Below are positions 1-9,598 of a stretch of DNA of 64,000 nucleotides, piece by piece. The stretch is taken from NCBI GenBank assembly GCA_041398825.1, contig JAWKTX010000002.1, positions 1 through 64,000 on the forward strand, read 5' to 3'. Within the stretch, counting starts at the first letter, position 1; each line of letters opens with the position of its first letter. The stretch comes from Planctomycetaceae bacterium. Lineage in GTDB: Bacteria; Planctomycetota; Planctomycetia; Planctomycetales; Planctomycetaceae. Below the pieces are notes generated by a model. It worked only from the letters and a program-made list of their open reading frames with translations. It was not told where the DNA came from and searched no databases. A program made the translations under genes and the position numbers.

Positions 1-481
1 TTTGCGGGATGATGTGTTGAATATTACGGCAAGCGACCAGCGGGAGCGGCGGAGTCCGTACCGAGCGGCAGCTCGAACCGGGTGGAGGGCAATGCCCTCC
101 TTCGATCTGGTGCAGTCACGTTCGGCCAACAAGGTGAATGAAATCACGGGCATCAGCAACACGACCGGTACGGCATGGGCGACTCCGTCGTACGATGCGG
201 CAGGCAATATGACGGGCCTGCCGGATGCCGGAGAAAGCACACCAGTAGGCTCCAACCCGGCGTGGGTACCTCTGGTGGAAACGCAGTGGAATACGCTGAC
301 AGAAGCCCAATGGTCGGCCATGACGGAGACCTACTCGTCGGTGCCTGAACAGATGCAGGCTCAGTATGGTGCATGGAACCGCTTAGTCTCCGTTCGTGGC
401 GTTGCCAGTCCGATTGTTGAAAAGCTGTGCCGAATTTCTTTGGATTCCAAGAGACTTGGTTATTACCCTTGCCAACCTTGA
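1..481 (+). pseudogene. RHS-repeat protein, truncated 3' part
   Basis: The reading frame is open from the window edge. Its middle (about 125-395) encodes RHS-type sequence: an EITGIS stretch, the YD-repeat signature SYDAAGNMTG and a degenerate second one, QYGAWNRLVSVRG. RHS proteins are large secreted or surface polypeptides whose YD repeats form a shell around a toxin or adhesin tip. After the last YD-like repeat the sequence stops resembling an RHS core; the final 25 or so residues look unrelated and the frame closes at 481 with no hyperconserved core or tip domain. I read it as a truncated RHS remnant, though an intact upstream gene ending here cannot be excluded because the start lies outside the window. 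Confidence 0.6.
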
Positions 482-893
482 GTGCGATCTCCGTGTTCAG
501 TACATCAAAGAACTAGCTTAACCCTCGAGTACGCAACGGGATCGTCTGTCACCGATCAAATTCGAGCAGACCGCATCTTCTAAGTACAAGAATGGATCAT
601 TGCCGACGCTATTGCTTCAAGGCACGCGAAGAAGATCCGGCGATTGATCTTCGGCAGGGATAGTTGTCAGGCACGGTCCTGGCTGTCATGCTTTCGTTCA
701 GCGATGGAGACGGATGGTTTGTGTACCTGGCACATTTCTTCAAAGTGTGACGATGTCACCAGTGCGCCGGTATCGTAGATTTCCAGAAGCGTTCTGGTCG
801 CTGGCGTGATCTGACCTGATGTTATTGACATCTGAGAGTTTCATCACGTGTTCTTTGGCCGATAACAATCCTCTGTTCATGGTGAGTTGCAAA
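482..893 (+). mobile_element. Decayed intergenic stretch with possible IS3-type transposase scrap
   Basis: No intact gene is visible here. Around 520-570 a short frame reads NPRVRNG-like and, in an adjacent frame, LSPIKFEQ (about 546-569). This resembles the C-terminal end of IS3-family OrfB transposases (YNxxRRHxxLGYLSPxEFEQ) with a small deletion and a stop at 519-521. No terminal repeats or OrfA are seen. At 721-733 there is a GTGTACCTGGCAC motif of the kind I associate with repeats near planctomycete transposase genes. The call rests on a very short match and is tentative. Confidence 0.3.
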
Positions 894-1532
894 ATGAAAA
901 TGACGACGCTCTCCGCTTTTTACGTTTGCAGCCTGCTTTCGAGCAGTGTTTGCCTGGCGGGGAAAGGGACCGACATTTCTCCCGACCTTGCGAAACCGGG
1001 ACAGCTTCTTTTCGAAGACCAGTTTGACGATGCTCAGCTGGGCACAACGTTTGTCGCTGTGAAGGGAGAGTGGAAGGTTGTTGATGGTGTTGTTGTGGGG
1101 AACGAGTTGGCAACGGACAAACACGCAGCCGTATTGAATTGCCAGAAGAAGAACCGAAATTCGATTGTCCGGTTTTCGTTTCGACTGGACGGATCAACTG
1201 ATGGACTGCATCTGAGTCTTAACCACGCCAAAGGGCATCTGTTTCGAGTGATAATTGCGGAAAATGGCATGACCGTGCGTACCGATGCTGACAAGAAGGA
1301 CAAGAGTATCAAGTCTGAATTGATCGGCCAGGCGAAGGGGGCCTTTGAAAAAGGCAAGTGGTATACTCTGCAGGTTGAGATGAAGGGAAATCAAGTCGTT
1401 GCTGCGACTGACAATGGCCTGAAAGTCAGCGGCGAAAATGTACGACTCGATACCGACAAACCCAACTATCGATTTGTCATGAAGGGCGAATCACTGTCGA
1501 TCGATGATCTGAAGATCTGGTCGGCTGAATAG
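894..1532 (+). CDS. Exported LamG/DUF1080-like concanavalin A-fold protein
   Basis: A 212-residue protein with a signal peptide (MKMTTLSAF...SSVCLAG, roughly 1-22). The mature part begins PGQLLFEDQFDD and continues with a lectin-like beta-sandwich pattern: FEDxF, GEWKVVDGVVVG, FSFRLDG, LQVEMKGN and a C-terminal SIDDLKIW. This is the layout of planctomycete DUF1080/3-keto-disaccharide hydrolase-like or LamG-like domains, usually secreted and carbohydrate related. Start choice: the frame is open from 819, but the ATG at 894 lies just after a GGTGAG at 881-886 and gives a normal signal peptide. It stands alone, 166 bases before the sialidase-like gene on the same strand. The substrate is unknown. 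Confidence 0.7.
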   Translation: MKMTTLSAFYVCSLLSSSVCLAGKGTDISPDLAKPGQLLFEDQFDDAQLGTTFVAVKGEWKVVDGVVVGNELATDKHAAVLNCQKKNRNSIVRFSFRLDGSTDGLHLSLNHAKGHLFRVIIAENGMTVRTDADKKDKSIKSELIGQAKGAFEKGKWYTLQVEMKGNQVVAATDNGLKVSGENVRLDTDKPNYRFVMKGESLSIDDLKIWSAE

Positions 1533-1698
1533 GCTTTTGCTGTCGACCCGGCCCTGACGGAAATTCATTCTGCCCGTCTGGTCCTTCCAGTGTGACTGGT
1601 CCCGCGACCCGCTGAGATCTTTCCCTGCAGCAGGATTTGACGGGCAGAGCGAATGCCTGATTCATCCGTTTTTTATTTGTGGAACGAGGTCCCCGACG
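1533..1698. repeat. Intergenic spacer with 10-bp inverted repeat
   Basis: Perfect inverted repeat: TCTGCCCGTC at 1569-1578 pairs with GACGGGCAGA at 1639-1648, with 60 bases between. Inside it CTGGTCC occurs twice. The arms are too far apart for a simple terminator and there is no T-run. It could be an operator-like or structured leader element of the downstream gene, or chance. Confidence 0.3.
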
Positions 1699-2895
1699 AT
1701 GATGACTTGTCAACGTAAAACTGGAATGGAACGGTTGTGCGCGATGTTTGTGCTGGTGTTTCTTATGATCAATTCATCTGTGATCGGTCAGGCACAGGAA
1801 ATCGCGTACAGCATCCCCTACCTGGATCTGGATGATCAGACCTGGCGTCAGGTTGTCGTGGATCATGAATCCGGCCAGTATCTGGGCCATCCAACCACCG
1901 TTTTACTGGAAGATGGACTCACAATGTTGTGTGTCTATCCGAAGGGGCATGGACGCGGGGGTATTGTCTATCAACGTTCGACGGACGGTGGGCAAACATG
2001 GTCGGGCCGCCTGGAAACTCCGGCCAGTTGGGCGACTTCGAAAGAGGTGCCTACGCTCCACCGAGTGATCGACGCCTCCGGAACAAAACGCATCATCATG
2101 TTTTCCGGCTTGTATCCTGTGCGTATGGCTGTCACTGAAGATGATGGAGCGACCTGGTCCGAACTTAAGGAAGTTGGAGACTGGGGCGGCATCGTCACTA
2201 TGGGCTGTGTGGAAGCACTAAAGACCGGGCCGGGCCACTATATGGCAATGTTTCATGACGACGGACGGTTCATTCGCAGCGGATCAGTGCAGGAAAAACC
2301 AGTTGCCTTCACATTGTTCAAATCGCTTTCCACCGACGGTGGATTGACATGGTCGCAACCGGAAGTCATTCATAAGTCTTCCGAATACCACATTTGCGAG
2401 CCTGGGATCATTCGCTCTCCGGATGGTAAGCGACTGGCTGTTCTGCTGCGTGAAAACAGCCGTCGCCATAATTCACAGATTATTTTCAGTGACGATGAAG
2501 GGGTGTCCTGGTCGGAACCACGCGACCTGCCGGGCTCATTGAATGGCGATCGCCATACCGGGCGATACGCCCCCGACGGTCGACTGCTGATTTCCTTTCG
2601 CAGTGTGACGCCCAAAGGGATCTCACCACCCGCCCACAATGGCGACTGGATTGCGTGGGTCGGAACGTGGGATGATCTGACCGAAGGACGCGAGGGCCAG
2701 TATGTGGTTCGACTGCGCGACAACAAGAAAGGCGCGGACTGCGCTTATCCGGGAGTTGAAATCCTGCCCGATGGTACATTTGTGATGACGACTTATGGCC
2801 ATTGGTCTGCGGGGCAGCAACCCTGGATTCTGAGCGTGCGACTCAAACTAAGCGAACTCGATCAGATGGCTGCGGCCATGAAAGTGTCCCCGTAA
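1699..2895 (+). CDS. Exported sialidase-fold (BNR/Asp-box) protein
   Basis: A 398-residue secreted protein with a signal peptide ending near 33 (VIGQAQE). Four Asp boxes (SxDxGxTW type) mark a six-bladed sialidase propeller: STDGGQTW at about 94-101, TEDDGATW at 146-153, STDGGLTW at 211-218 and SDDEGVSW at 264-271. Family members (GH33 and relatives) cleave sialic acids or related sugars from glycans, but many planctomycete homologues have no proven activity, and I could not place the full Arg triad by eye. The start has a GAGGT sequence 8 bases upstream. The stop overlaps the next start as TAATG, so the Nudix gene is probably translationally coupled. Confidence 0.8.
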   Translation: MMTCQRKTGMERLCAMFVLVFLMINSSVIGQAQEIAYSIPYLDLDDQTWRQVVVDHESGQYLGHPTTVLLEDGLTMLCVYPKGHGRGGIVYQRSTDGGQTWSGRLETPASWATSKEVPTLHRVIDASGTKRIIMFSGLYPVRMAVTEDDGATWSELKEVGDWGGIVTMGCVEALKTGPGHYMAMFHDDGRFIRSGSVQEKPVAFTLFKSLSTDGGLTWSQPEVIHKSSEYHICEPGIIRSPDGKRLAVLLRENSRRHNSQIIFSDDEGVSWSEPRDLPGSLNGDRHTGRYAPDGRLLISFRSVTPKGISPPAHNGDWIAWVGTWDDLTEGREGQYVVRLRDNKKGADCAYPGVEILPDGTFVMTTYGHWSAGQQPWILSVRLKLSELDQMAAAMKVSP

Positions 2896-3431
2896 TGACG
2901 CCCATCGAGCCTGCCAGTCCGCCGGAGGAAATGTTCGACGTCGTCGATGCCGATGACCATGTCATCCAGCAGTTGCCGCGATCTGAAGTGCATCGTCGCA
3001 AACTGCTGCATCGCGCTGTGCATGTCTTTCTGTTTCGATCTGATGGTCGCCTTCTGATTCACAAACGAAGCCCGGCCAAAGAAGAATTTCCTTCGGTGTG
3101 GACGTCGTCAGCCAGTGGGCATGTCAGCGCCGGAGAAGATTACGATTCGTGTGTGCCACGAGAGTTGAAGGAGGAGCTGGGTCTCCGGGCACAGTTGATG
3201 CGACTTCAGAAGTTTGCGGCCTGCGAAGCAACGTCCTGGGAATTTACAGTGCTGTATTCGGCCTGCAGTGATGATGAGATCCATTTCGATCCGGTTGAAA
3301 TGACTGAGGTGCGCTGGATGGAACTCACAGAGATCGACAAATGGATTGAAGACAACCCCGGGGATTTTTCGCCAGCGTTTCGCCTCCTGTTTCAATGGTT
3401 TCAATCTCAACCTAAAGTTCAGGACAGTTGA
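2895..3431 (+). CDS. Nudix hydrolase (IPP isomerase/YfcD-like)
   Basis: A 178-residue protein with a complete Nudix box at 75-97: G75-x5-E81-x7-REL-x-EELGL, giving the metal-binding Glu residues needed to hydrolyse nucleoside diphosphate-X substrates. The flanking sequence (FDVVDADD, LHRAVHVFLF, KRSPAKEEFPSVWTSSASGHVSAGE) resembles the YfcD/Idi-like Nudix subgroup, so substrates may be other than nucleotides. The frame continues upstream to 2802 inside the sialidase gene. The ATG at 2895 is preferred because it gives the usual length and overlaps the previous stop by one base (TAATG). The pairing with a secreted sialidase-like protein looks like transcriptional convenience; no shared pathway is evident. 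Confidence 0.85.
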   Translation: MTPIEPASPPEEMFDVVDADDHVIQQLPRSEVHRRKLLHRAVHVFLFRSDGRLLIHKRSPAKEEFPSVWTSSASGHVSAGEDYDSCVPRELKEELGLRAQLMRLQKFAACEATSWEFTVLYSACSDDEIHFDPVEMTEVRWMELTEIDKWIEDNPGDFSPAFRLLFQWFQSQPKVQDS

Positions 3432-3692
3432 ATCGGTTTTGAATTCGCGGTTGTTACGCACGACGCCGATCCTGGCACAGGGTTCCGTGCATAAGGCTGT
3501 GTGGCATTGCTCTGATACTGGATTCATTCTTCAATTTCGTTTTGTCGGCAGCACTGTCCCGGATTACGACTTGTACGAATATCTGCAACCGGGCGGAGAG
3601 GCCTCCGGGCATCATCTGAAGAAGCCGTCCGCGGTCATTATGAGGCTCCCCCAAACGGCCTGGCACTCACTTCTGTTCTTCAAAGTTTTGCT

Positions 3693-4364
3693 ATGAAGCG
3701 ATCCGGAAACGAAACCATAACGCTCACACATGCACAGTTCCTGATCAGCGCAGGGGCGTTTGAAGGAATGTTGCTTGCTGTGGCGTTCCTTCTGGGCTGG
3801 GGATTAAGTTGCCATCCCACCGCGCATCTGCACTGGGACAAAACCGATTTGATGATGGGTCTCTTGGCAACAATCCCAATGTTGTTGTTGCTGGCCGTTT
3901 GCTTTGTTTCGACATCCAAGGGAATTGTCGCGATCCGGGTATTTCTGAGGGAAACGCTTGGGCCTTTACTGAATCGATGCAATCTGCTGGATTTATTTCT
4001 GTTGGCTTTGCTGGCCGGTCTTTGCGAAGAAGTGCTGTTTCGGGGGCTGCTGTATTTTCTGATCCACCCCTGGAACCCCACGTTGGCAGTGATAGTGAGC
4101 AACCTGCTGTTTGGGTTCGCTCATGCGGTCACGCCATTTTACGCTATGCTCGCCGCCTTTATGGGACTGTACCTGACGGCCTTGCTGGCTGTTGATCCGA
4201 CGCCAAATTTATTGATACCAATCACCGCCCACACGGCCTACGACTTTGTGGCGTTTCTGGTTGTTATCTGGGATTGGCGGCGCTGGAAAAGGCTGAATCC
4301 TCAGTACAGCCCATCGGCAGATGCGTCAGCCGAGGACGAAGAGACAGATGCCAACAAGCCGTAG
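3693..4364 (+). CDS. CPBP-family intramembrane glutamic endopeptidase
   Basis: A 223-residue membrane protein with about five hydrophobic segments. It has the three CPBP (Rce1/abi-like) motifs: EEVLFRG at 112-118 (E112, E113, R117), FGFAHAV with H144, and HTAYDF with H180 and D184. In this family the Glu and His residues form the membrane-embedded protease site; roles range from prenyl-protein processing to bacteriocin immunity. The C-terminal 30 residues are charged and probably cytoplasmic (ASAEDEETDANKP). It ends 4 bases from the convergent cysteine desulfurase-like gene. The 261 bases before it, after the Nudix gene, hold nothing recognisable. Confidence 0.85.
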   Translation: MKRSGNETITLTHAQFLISAGAFEGMLLAVAFLLGWGLSCHPTAHLHWDKTDLMMGLLATIPMLLLLAVCFVSTSKGIVAIRVFLRETLGPLLNRCNLLDLFLLALLAGLCEEVLFRGLLYFLIHPWNPTLAVIVSNLLFGFAHAVTPFYAMLAAFMGLYLTALLAVDPTPNLLIPITAHTAYDFVAFLVVIWDWRRWKRLNPQYSPSADASAEDEETDANKP

Positions 4365-4368
4365 TCGG

Positions 4369-5538
4369 TTATTGTGACTGGGCGATTTCTGCGATGGCGG
4401 ACAGGGCCGCGTCGATCTGTGATTCTTCGGTGAAACAGCCGGGGCTGAATCTGACAGCACCATTGAGGTCAAATGTGTTGAGTGTTCTATGGGCCAGAGG
4501 TGCGCAGTGAAGGCCAGCGCGCGTCTGAATATCGAATGACTGGTCCAGAATCATTGCCACATCGCGGCAGTCCAGTCCGTCGATGTTCATGCTGAGGATC
4601 GGACAGCAGTCCGCAACGGCAGCATCGTCTGCAAGCGGACCATAGATCCTGACTCCGTTCATGTCCCGGAGGCCAGCGGCAAGCCGTTTGGTCAGGTCCA
4701 ATGTGTGGCGATGAACCGCATCAACTGTTTGCGAGCTCAGCCACTGCGTCGAAGCCTGCAGACCACAGATTCCCGGCAGGTTCATGTTGCCACTCTCCAG
4801 CAGGTCCGGCATCTGGGATGGCTGACGCATGGACTCGCTGGATGAACCAGTGCCACCGCACCGGATGGGTTGAATCAGTTTTTCCAGACCCGGACGAACT
4901 GCAAGAATGCCTGTGCCGAGAGGACCCAGCAGACCTTTGTGGCCGGCTGCGGCCAGGAAGTCCACGTCCAGATCCTTCATGCTGAATGGAACGTGTCCGG
5001 CCGTTTGAGCCGCATCCAGCATCACCATTGTTCCCGCCTGGTGTGCCAGATCCACGATTTCGCGAACTGGCTGGATGACGCCGGTAACATTCGATGCGTG
5101 GCTGATCACCGCCAGTCGAGCGGATGATTCATGCAGTGAACGTTCAAAGTCAGCCGGATCAACAAGGCCTGTGACCGGATCGAAATCCACGAGATCGAAC
5201 AGCAAACCGATTTCATCCTGCAACTGATGCAGTGGCCTCAGGACGGAATTGTGTTCCATCGTTGTGGCGATCACTCGATCACCTGGACGTACTAGTCCTC
5301 GAATGATCAGGTTCAGGCTGTCGGTGCAGTTAAATGTCAGGGCGACATGCGACGCCGCGGGAAGTCCGAGCAACCGTGTGAGCTGGACGCGGCATTGCTG
5401 AACCATGTGGCCGTTAGCTTCGGCCAGAGCATGCTGTCCTCTGCCAAAAGCAGTGCCGTTGTTTCGCATCCAGTGGTCGACGGCATCGTAAACCGATTCC
5501 GGTTTGGGAAAGCTGGTCGCCGCATTGTCCAGATACAT
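4369..5538 (-). CDS. Class V aminotransferase, cysteine desulfurase family
   Basis: A 389-residue PLP enzyme of the SufS/NifS-like fold. It begins MYLDNAATSFPKP. Key positions: H96 in MEHNS (stacks on PLP), D175 in LDAAQTAGH, the Schiff-base lysine K201 in AAGHKG, and a catalytic cysteine C345 in LHCAPLAH. The family mobilises sulfur from L-cysteine as a persulfide for Fe-S clusters or thio-modifications. The GLHCAPLAH loop and GAVRFSPG ending match the 'cysteine desulfurase family protein' subgroup rather than housekeeping IscS, and no suf or isc partner is nearby. The frame opens at a TTG at 5604; the ATG at 5538 gives the normal N-terminus. No clear ribosome binding site. Confidence 0.85.
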   Translation of the reverse strand: MYLDNAATSFPKPESVYDAVDHWMRNNGTAFGRGQHALAEANGHMVQQCRVQLTRLLGLPAASHVALTFNCTDSLNLIIRGLVRPGDRVIATTMEHNSVLRPLHQLQDEIGLLFDLVDFDPVTGLVDPADFERSLHESSARLAVISHASNVTGVIQPVREIVDLAHQAGTMVMLDAAQTAGHVPFSMKDLDVDFLAAAGHKGLLGPLGTGILAVRPGLEKLIQPIRCGGTGSSSESMRQPSQMPDLLESGNMNLPGICGLQASTQWLSSQTVDAVHRHTLDLTKRLAAGLRDMNGVRIYGPLADDAAVADCCPILSMNIDGLDCRDVAMILDQSFDIQTRAGLHCAPLAHRTLNTFDLNGAVRFSPGCFTEESQIDAALSAIAEIAQSQ

Positions 5539-5671
5539 GGTGCTTGATGCCAATGCCGCAATTGGGCCATGCTGTTGTTTTGGGCAACAGCGATTCTCGA
5601 ACAAATTCGAAATGGGATCGAATGGGGGAGCGAATTGAATGGCTCAACTCGCTCCCGGGATTCAACGGAAA

Positions 5672-7834
5672 TTAATCCTGACCTGGCAACCAGAGACCGC
5701 CACCGGATCCGCTGGCTGCAGGTTGACCGGCATCTGAACCGGGCGTCCAGAGTGATCCGCCGCCGACACCCACACCGTCCAGCTCTGACAGAAGGTGCTG
5801 ACAGTCCGATTCAATCAGGTGCATTTCAAGGACTTCGCGGATTTCAGGAAGCTTCGCGAAGTACCGATCGCGAATTCGATGCAGCAACGGAATCAGCTTT
5901 GGGTCTTCCGGATCCCCAAGCCGCATCGATAGTTCTCGAATTTCTGCTTCCAGTTGTTCGCGAAAATGACTCGGCCCTTTCGGGACTGCATCATGGGCTT
6001 TTTCGAAGCACGTGTTCATGGTGGTGCTGTCGTTGTTGGAGACGGCAAGTGCTGCTCGCATCATGCAGCCGCGCACCACCCCAAACGATTCGAGGGCAGC
6101 CGGGCGGTTGAGCAATTCATCCAGCCCGCGCTGAGCCATATCCGGAAAGCCGAGCATGGAAGCACGGTTACAGAATTCCTGGAGCTGATCGTCGCTGAGC
6201 TTTGTGCAGTCCAGGCGTTCGAGATGAAACGTTGGAAGTGCTGCGCAGTGCTGACCCTCTGGTAAGTCCATCGTGTCGGGCACTTGAAGGTGCAGCCGAT
6301 TGAATAAATCGTCAACATTCACTCGACGATCGGCATAGCGGGCAATCACGTCCAGCGACAGGACGCTGGCTGTGAGGGGAATCTTCAGAGATGCATCTTC
6401 AGCAGCCTCAAGCGGAGACTTGCCGCCGAGCGCAGTTTTGGGAGACGACAGCCAGTTCTCTGCCAGCTCACGATCCCGGGCAAATTCCAGTTCACGAAAT
6501 CTTGGCTTTGATACGCTTTTGGGACGATGCAGGTCGATTGCAAAGTCCCTGGCTTCACGAACGATGTAGCTGCTGACGGGTTGAGGTTCGCGTGGAGATT
6601 CAGCGACAAGCTGCTCAGCAAGCAGTGATCGCAGCAAATCGAGTGCTCTTTCCGCGTTGTCGTCAGAAACTGTCACAGCAAGTTGCGAGTGTGGAATTCC
6701 ACTTTCTGCACCCGCTTGTTCGCTCACCAGATCCAGTACGTCAACGTCGGCAAGAATGACGGGAAGGTCCGTCCATGCAGCAACATCGGTATCGGGGGCA
6801 GGTCGGTCGAAGATCTCAAACGATGCGGTTCGGGTGAGGAAATCTGAGTAAGATTTCTCTTCGTCCTCTTCCCGCTCTGATTTATCCCGGTGTGTCTGGA
6901 CGGATTGTTCAAGAAGACTTACTACCATCGAGGTGCTTTGAATGCTCAGATAGTGTGTCTTCGAAGGAATCTGGCAGTCAGGATTTTCCTGATCGATGAT
7001 TTGAGCGAGCCATTCAGCCTGAATAGCGTGAGTCGGATCCGAGAGCAAAGTGGCGGCCTGATGCAGGGATTGACATGCATCTTTCATGCGTCCGTCCCAT
7101 GCTTTGCAGAGCCCCAGATTAAACTGAATGGCTCCATCACCCGGCGCGGCCTCGGCCATGCGCGAGTACAGAATCGATGCTGGTTCCCAGCAACCAATGA
7201 TGCTGAGCTTCCTGGCACGCAGATCCTGCTGCATGATTTCGTCAGAGCCCGATACCGGCAGCAGAGCATGAGGCGTGCGCAGCAGATAGGGAATGCTTCC
7301 GTCGGCTTCCAGCATTGCGAGATTCATGAGGTACCGGCGACCATTTTCGGTACCGGCGAGGCGAACCGCCAGTCCCAGGTGCTCGCGGCCCCCGAGGTAC
7401 TCGCCGGATGCGACCAGGTAAATGCCCACAGAGTTTGCGAGGTCCGCAATCTGCAGCGGAAATGAACGCGAAGAAATCTGAAACGCGCGATGCAGAACTC
7501 GACGCGATGCCTCGAAGCCATCCATCAGCAGGCACAGTCTGGCCATCCAGATGAGCCCCATGGGATGGTCGGGGTTATCCTTCAGGAATTGCGCAACCAT
7601 TTCACGAGCTTCCTCGTGACGACCCTGCTGGGGCAAAATCATGCAAAGTTCGCCAACGATAACTTCGCGGCTGGGATAACGGGCCAGCAGGTCACGCAGG
7701 ATTTTTTCGGCAGCTTCCGGCTGATTGTCCATCAGGCGATGCGCTTTGATCATGTCTGGCAGAATGTCAGCGCAGCAGAACTTCAGCTTCTTGCCGCTGC
7801 CGCAGGGGCAGGGTGAATAGGGGTCATGACTCAT
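5672..7834 (-). CDS. SEC-C zinc-motif protein with TPR-like repeats
   Basis: A 720-residue cytoplasmic protein. Residues 9-21 are a SEC-C motif (CPCGSGKKLKFCC), the small zinc-binding module seen at the SecA C-terminus and in many unrelated proteins. It is followed by helical TPR-like repeats (EAAEKILRDLLARYP, EEAREMVAQFLKDNPDHPMGL, then APGDGAIQFNLGLCKAW). The middle is acidic and helical, and the C-terminus is a glycine-rich tail with two related blocks, GGGSLWTPG and GGGLWLPGQD. No enzymatic domain is visible. The gene is divergent from the kinase at 8051 across 216 bases and upstream of the cysteine desulfurase-like gene (133-base gap). The SEC-C motif may mediate ribosome or chaperone contact; this is inference. 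Confidence 0.7.
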   Translation of the reverse strand: MSHDPYSPCPCGSGKKLKFCCADILPDMIKAHRLMDNQPEAAEKILRDLLARYPSREVIVGELCMILPQQGRHEEAREMVAQFLKDNPDHPMGLIWMARLCLLMDGFEASRRVLHRAFQISSRSFPLQIADLANSVGIYLVASGEYLGGREHLGLAVRLAGTENGRRYLMNLAMLEADGSIPYLLRTPHALLPVSGSDEIMQQDLRARKLSIIGCWEPASILYSRMAEAAPGDGAIQFNLGLCKAWDGRMKDACQSLHQAATLLSDPTHAIQAEWLAQIIDQENPDCQIPSKTHYLSIQSTSMVVSLLEQSVQTHRDKSEREEDEEKSYSDFLTRTASFEIFDRPAPDTDVAAWTDLPVILADVDVLDLVSEQAGAESGIPHSQLAVTVSDDNAERALDLLRSLLAEQLVAESPREPQPVSSYIVREARDFAIDLHRPKSVSKPRFRELEFARDRELAENWLSSPKTALGGKSPLEAAEDASLKIPLTASVLSLDVIARYADRRVNVDDLFNRLHLQVPDTMDLPEGQHCAALPTFHLERLDCTKLSDDQLQEFCNRASMLGFPDMAQRGLDELLNRPAALESFGVVRGCMMRAALAVSNNDSTTMNTCFEKAHDAVPKGPSHFREQLEAEIRELSMRLGDPEDPKLIPLLHRIRDRYFAKLPEIREVLEMHLIESDCQHLLSELDGVGVGGGSLWTPGSDAGQPAASGSGGGLWLPGQD

Positions 7835-8050
7835 GAGATTAACCTGATCGAATGTTTCAAATGAACGAATTTACGGCCTTTGTGGACCGTGAATGGTGTT
7901 TCCAGTCGGGCATGAACGTCACATGCGCTGGGGCTGATGGTAGCAGGATTTGAGGACTTTGGCAGGTCAGAGGTGGCCCGGAATTGTTCGGCCGCTAAAC
8001 TTGCTGTGCCGGAACGCTTGTTTTCCTGAGGCGACCTGAGTGTATCTGAA

Positions 8051-9598
8051 ATGAATGAACAGCCAGCCGATTCGTCGCACAGCGACACGACTCCCCTGAA
8101 AACGCGGGACTTAAGCAATTCGCGTGTGGGCGAATTTCTGTTGCTTCGGCGTTTGGGAACGGGAGGTATGGCGGATGTCTATCTCGCAGAACAGACTTCA
8201 CTGGGGCGGTCTGTCGCCATCAAGATCCTGAAGGACGATGTCTTGAACGGAAGTGGCTCACTTTCGTCGTCTTCCACCACTCGAAAGCGATTTGAACAGG
8301 AGGCCCGAACGGCAGCCGCTCTGAACCATCCCCATATCGTTCAGGTGTACACGACAGGCCATCAGGATGGATTGAATTACATCGTTCAGGAGTACGTTGC
8401 CGGCTGGAATCTCAGCCAGTGGATCCGCAAACACGGTAGCCCCGACTACGGAAAAGGGCTGAAATGGATGCAGGAAATCGCGTCGGCTATTCGAGCGGCC
8501 TCAGAGGCAGGTGTCGTCCATCGCGATATCAAGCCCGAAAATATCATGATCACCACGAATGGAATCTGCAAGGTGACCGACTTTGGCCTGGCCCAGCTGA
8601 ACGCTGTTCCGGAAAAGAAGGTCAACCTGACTCAGGCAGGGACCACCATGGGGACGCCGCTTTATATGAGCCCCGAGCAGATCAAAGGCGACTCTCTTGA
8701 CCATCGGAGCGACCAGTACTCATTCGGCGTGACGTGCTTTCACATGTTTGCGGGCCGACCGCCTTTTCCCGGAAAGAATGCCGTTAGCGTCGCTGTGCAG
8801 CATCTGAAAGAGGAACCGCCTCGGCTGGAAACACTGCGAGCCGACCTGCCTCGAAAGCTGTGCAACGCCATTCACCGAATGATGGCCAAAGATCCGGCTC
8901 AGCGTTTTCAGTCGCATGCAGAGCTTGAAGCCGTGCTGAAGGCGCTGGAAAACGTTCCGGTGAACACCCGCCTTGGCTCTGCCTACAGCGTTTGGTCCAC
9001 CATTCATGCGTGGCTGCCGCCAGCAGGCATACTGATCCCCGGCCTCGTTGCTGCGATGCTTGCCACTTATGTTGCCGCCAGTCAGGTGATGCAGCCTGCA
9101 CGGCTACCCGAAGTTGATAACTCCGTGCCGAAAGAGTCGACAGCGGTTCGGCAGTTCGCCGTCGCACTGCTTAATCCTCGCGACACAACGAAATGGAAAG
9201 CAGTCCTTGAGTACTTCCCGGAGACCGAAGAAGCGGAATTCGCTGCGGTGCGCCTTGGGCTGCTTTATGTCTCTCGCGGGGCATTTTCTGAAGCGATGGA
9301 AACATTTGACGCCCTGCAAAAACAAGGGCTCGTCCCGGAAAAACGTCATCTCCGCGTTCTTGGCTTAACAGGGAAAGCCTACGCCCTGAGCAAAGAAATG
9401 GCCCGGAAGGAGGCGGCCGACAATAAAGCGGACGCCGACAAACTCCGCGAACAGCGGGACGAATTGCTGGATTCGATCCAGCCGTATGGGTCTGACTACC
9501 CAACAGACTTCGATCTTGAGCTGATTTTTAGCCAGTCGCCGGAGGAGCTTCGCGAATTCTACGGTCCGTTGCGGGCTCGCAGCCCGCTCTTCCGTTGA
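8051..9598 (+). CDS. Membrane-anchored Ser/Thr protein kinase (Hanks type)
   Basis: A 515-residue protein. The kinase domain (about 27-300) has the glycine loop LGTGGMADVYLAE (35-47), catalytic K58 in VAIK, HRDIKPENIM (D159, N164), DFGLA (D177) and MSPEQ (206-210), so it should be active. One transmembrane helix lies at about 323-345 (AGILIPGLVAAMLATYVAA). The 170-residue C-terminal part, outside the membrane, is helical and TPR-like (FPETEEAEFAAVRLGLLYVSRG). This is the common planctomycete layout of kinase plus TM plus small repeat sensor. It is divergent from the SEC-C gene; no cognate phosphatase is adjacent. The ATG at 8051 is the first in frame before the domain. Confidence 0.88.
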   Translation: MNEQPADSSHSDTTPLKTRDLSNSRVGEFLLLRRLGTGGMADVYLAEQTSLGRSVAIKILKDDVLNGSGSLSSSSTTRKRFEQEARTAAALNHPHIVQVYTTGHQDGLNYIVQEYVAGWNLSQWIRKHGSPDYGKGLKWMQEIASAIRAASEAGVVHRDIKPENIMITTNGICKVTDFGLAQLNAVPEKKVNLTQAGTTMGTPLYMSPEQIKGDSLDHRSDQYSFGVTCFHMFAGRPPFPGKNAVSVAVQHLKEEPPRLETLRADLPRKLCNAIHRMMAKDPAQRFQSHAELEAVLKALENVPVNTRLGSAYSVWSTIHAWLPPAGILIPGLVAAMLATYVAASQVMQPARLPEVDNSVPKESTAVRQFAVALLNPRDTTKWKAVLEYFPETEEAEFAAVRLGLLYVSRGAFSEAMETFDALQKQGLVPEKRHLRVLGLTGKAYALSKEMARKEAADNKADADKLREQRDELLDSIQPYGSDYPTDFDLELIFSQSPEELREFYGPLRARSPLFR

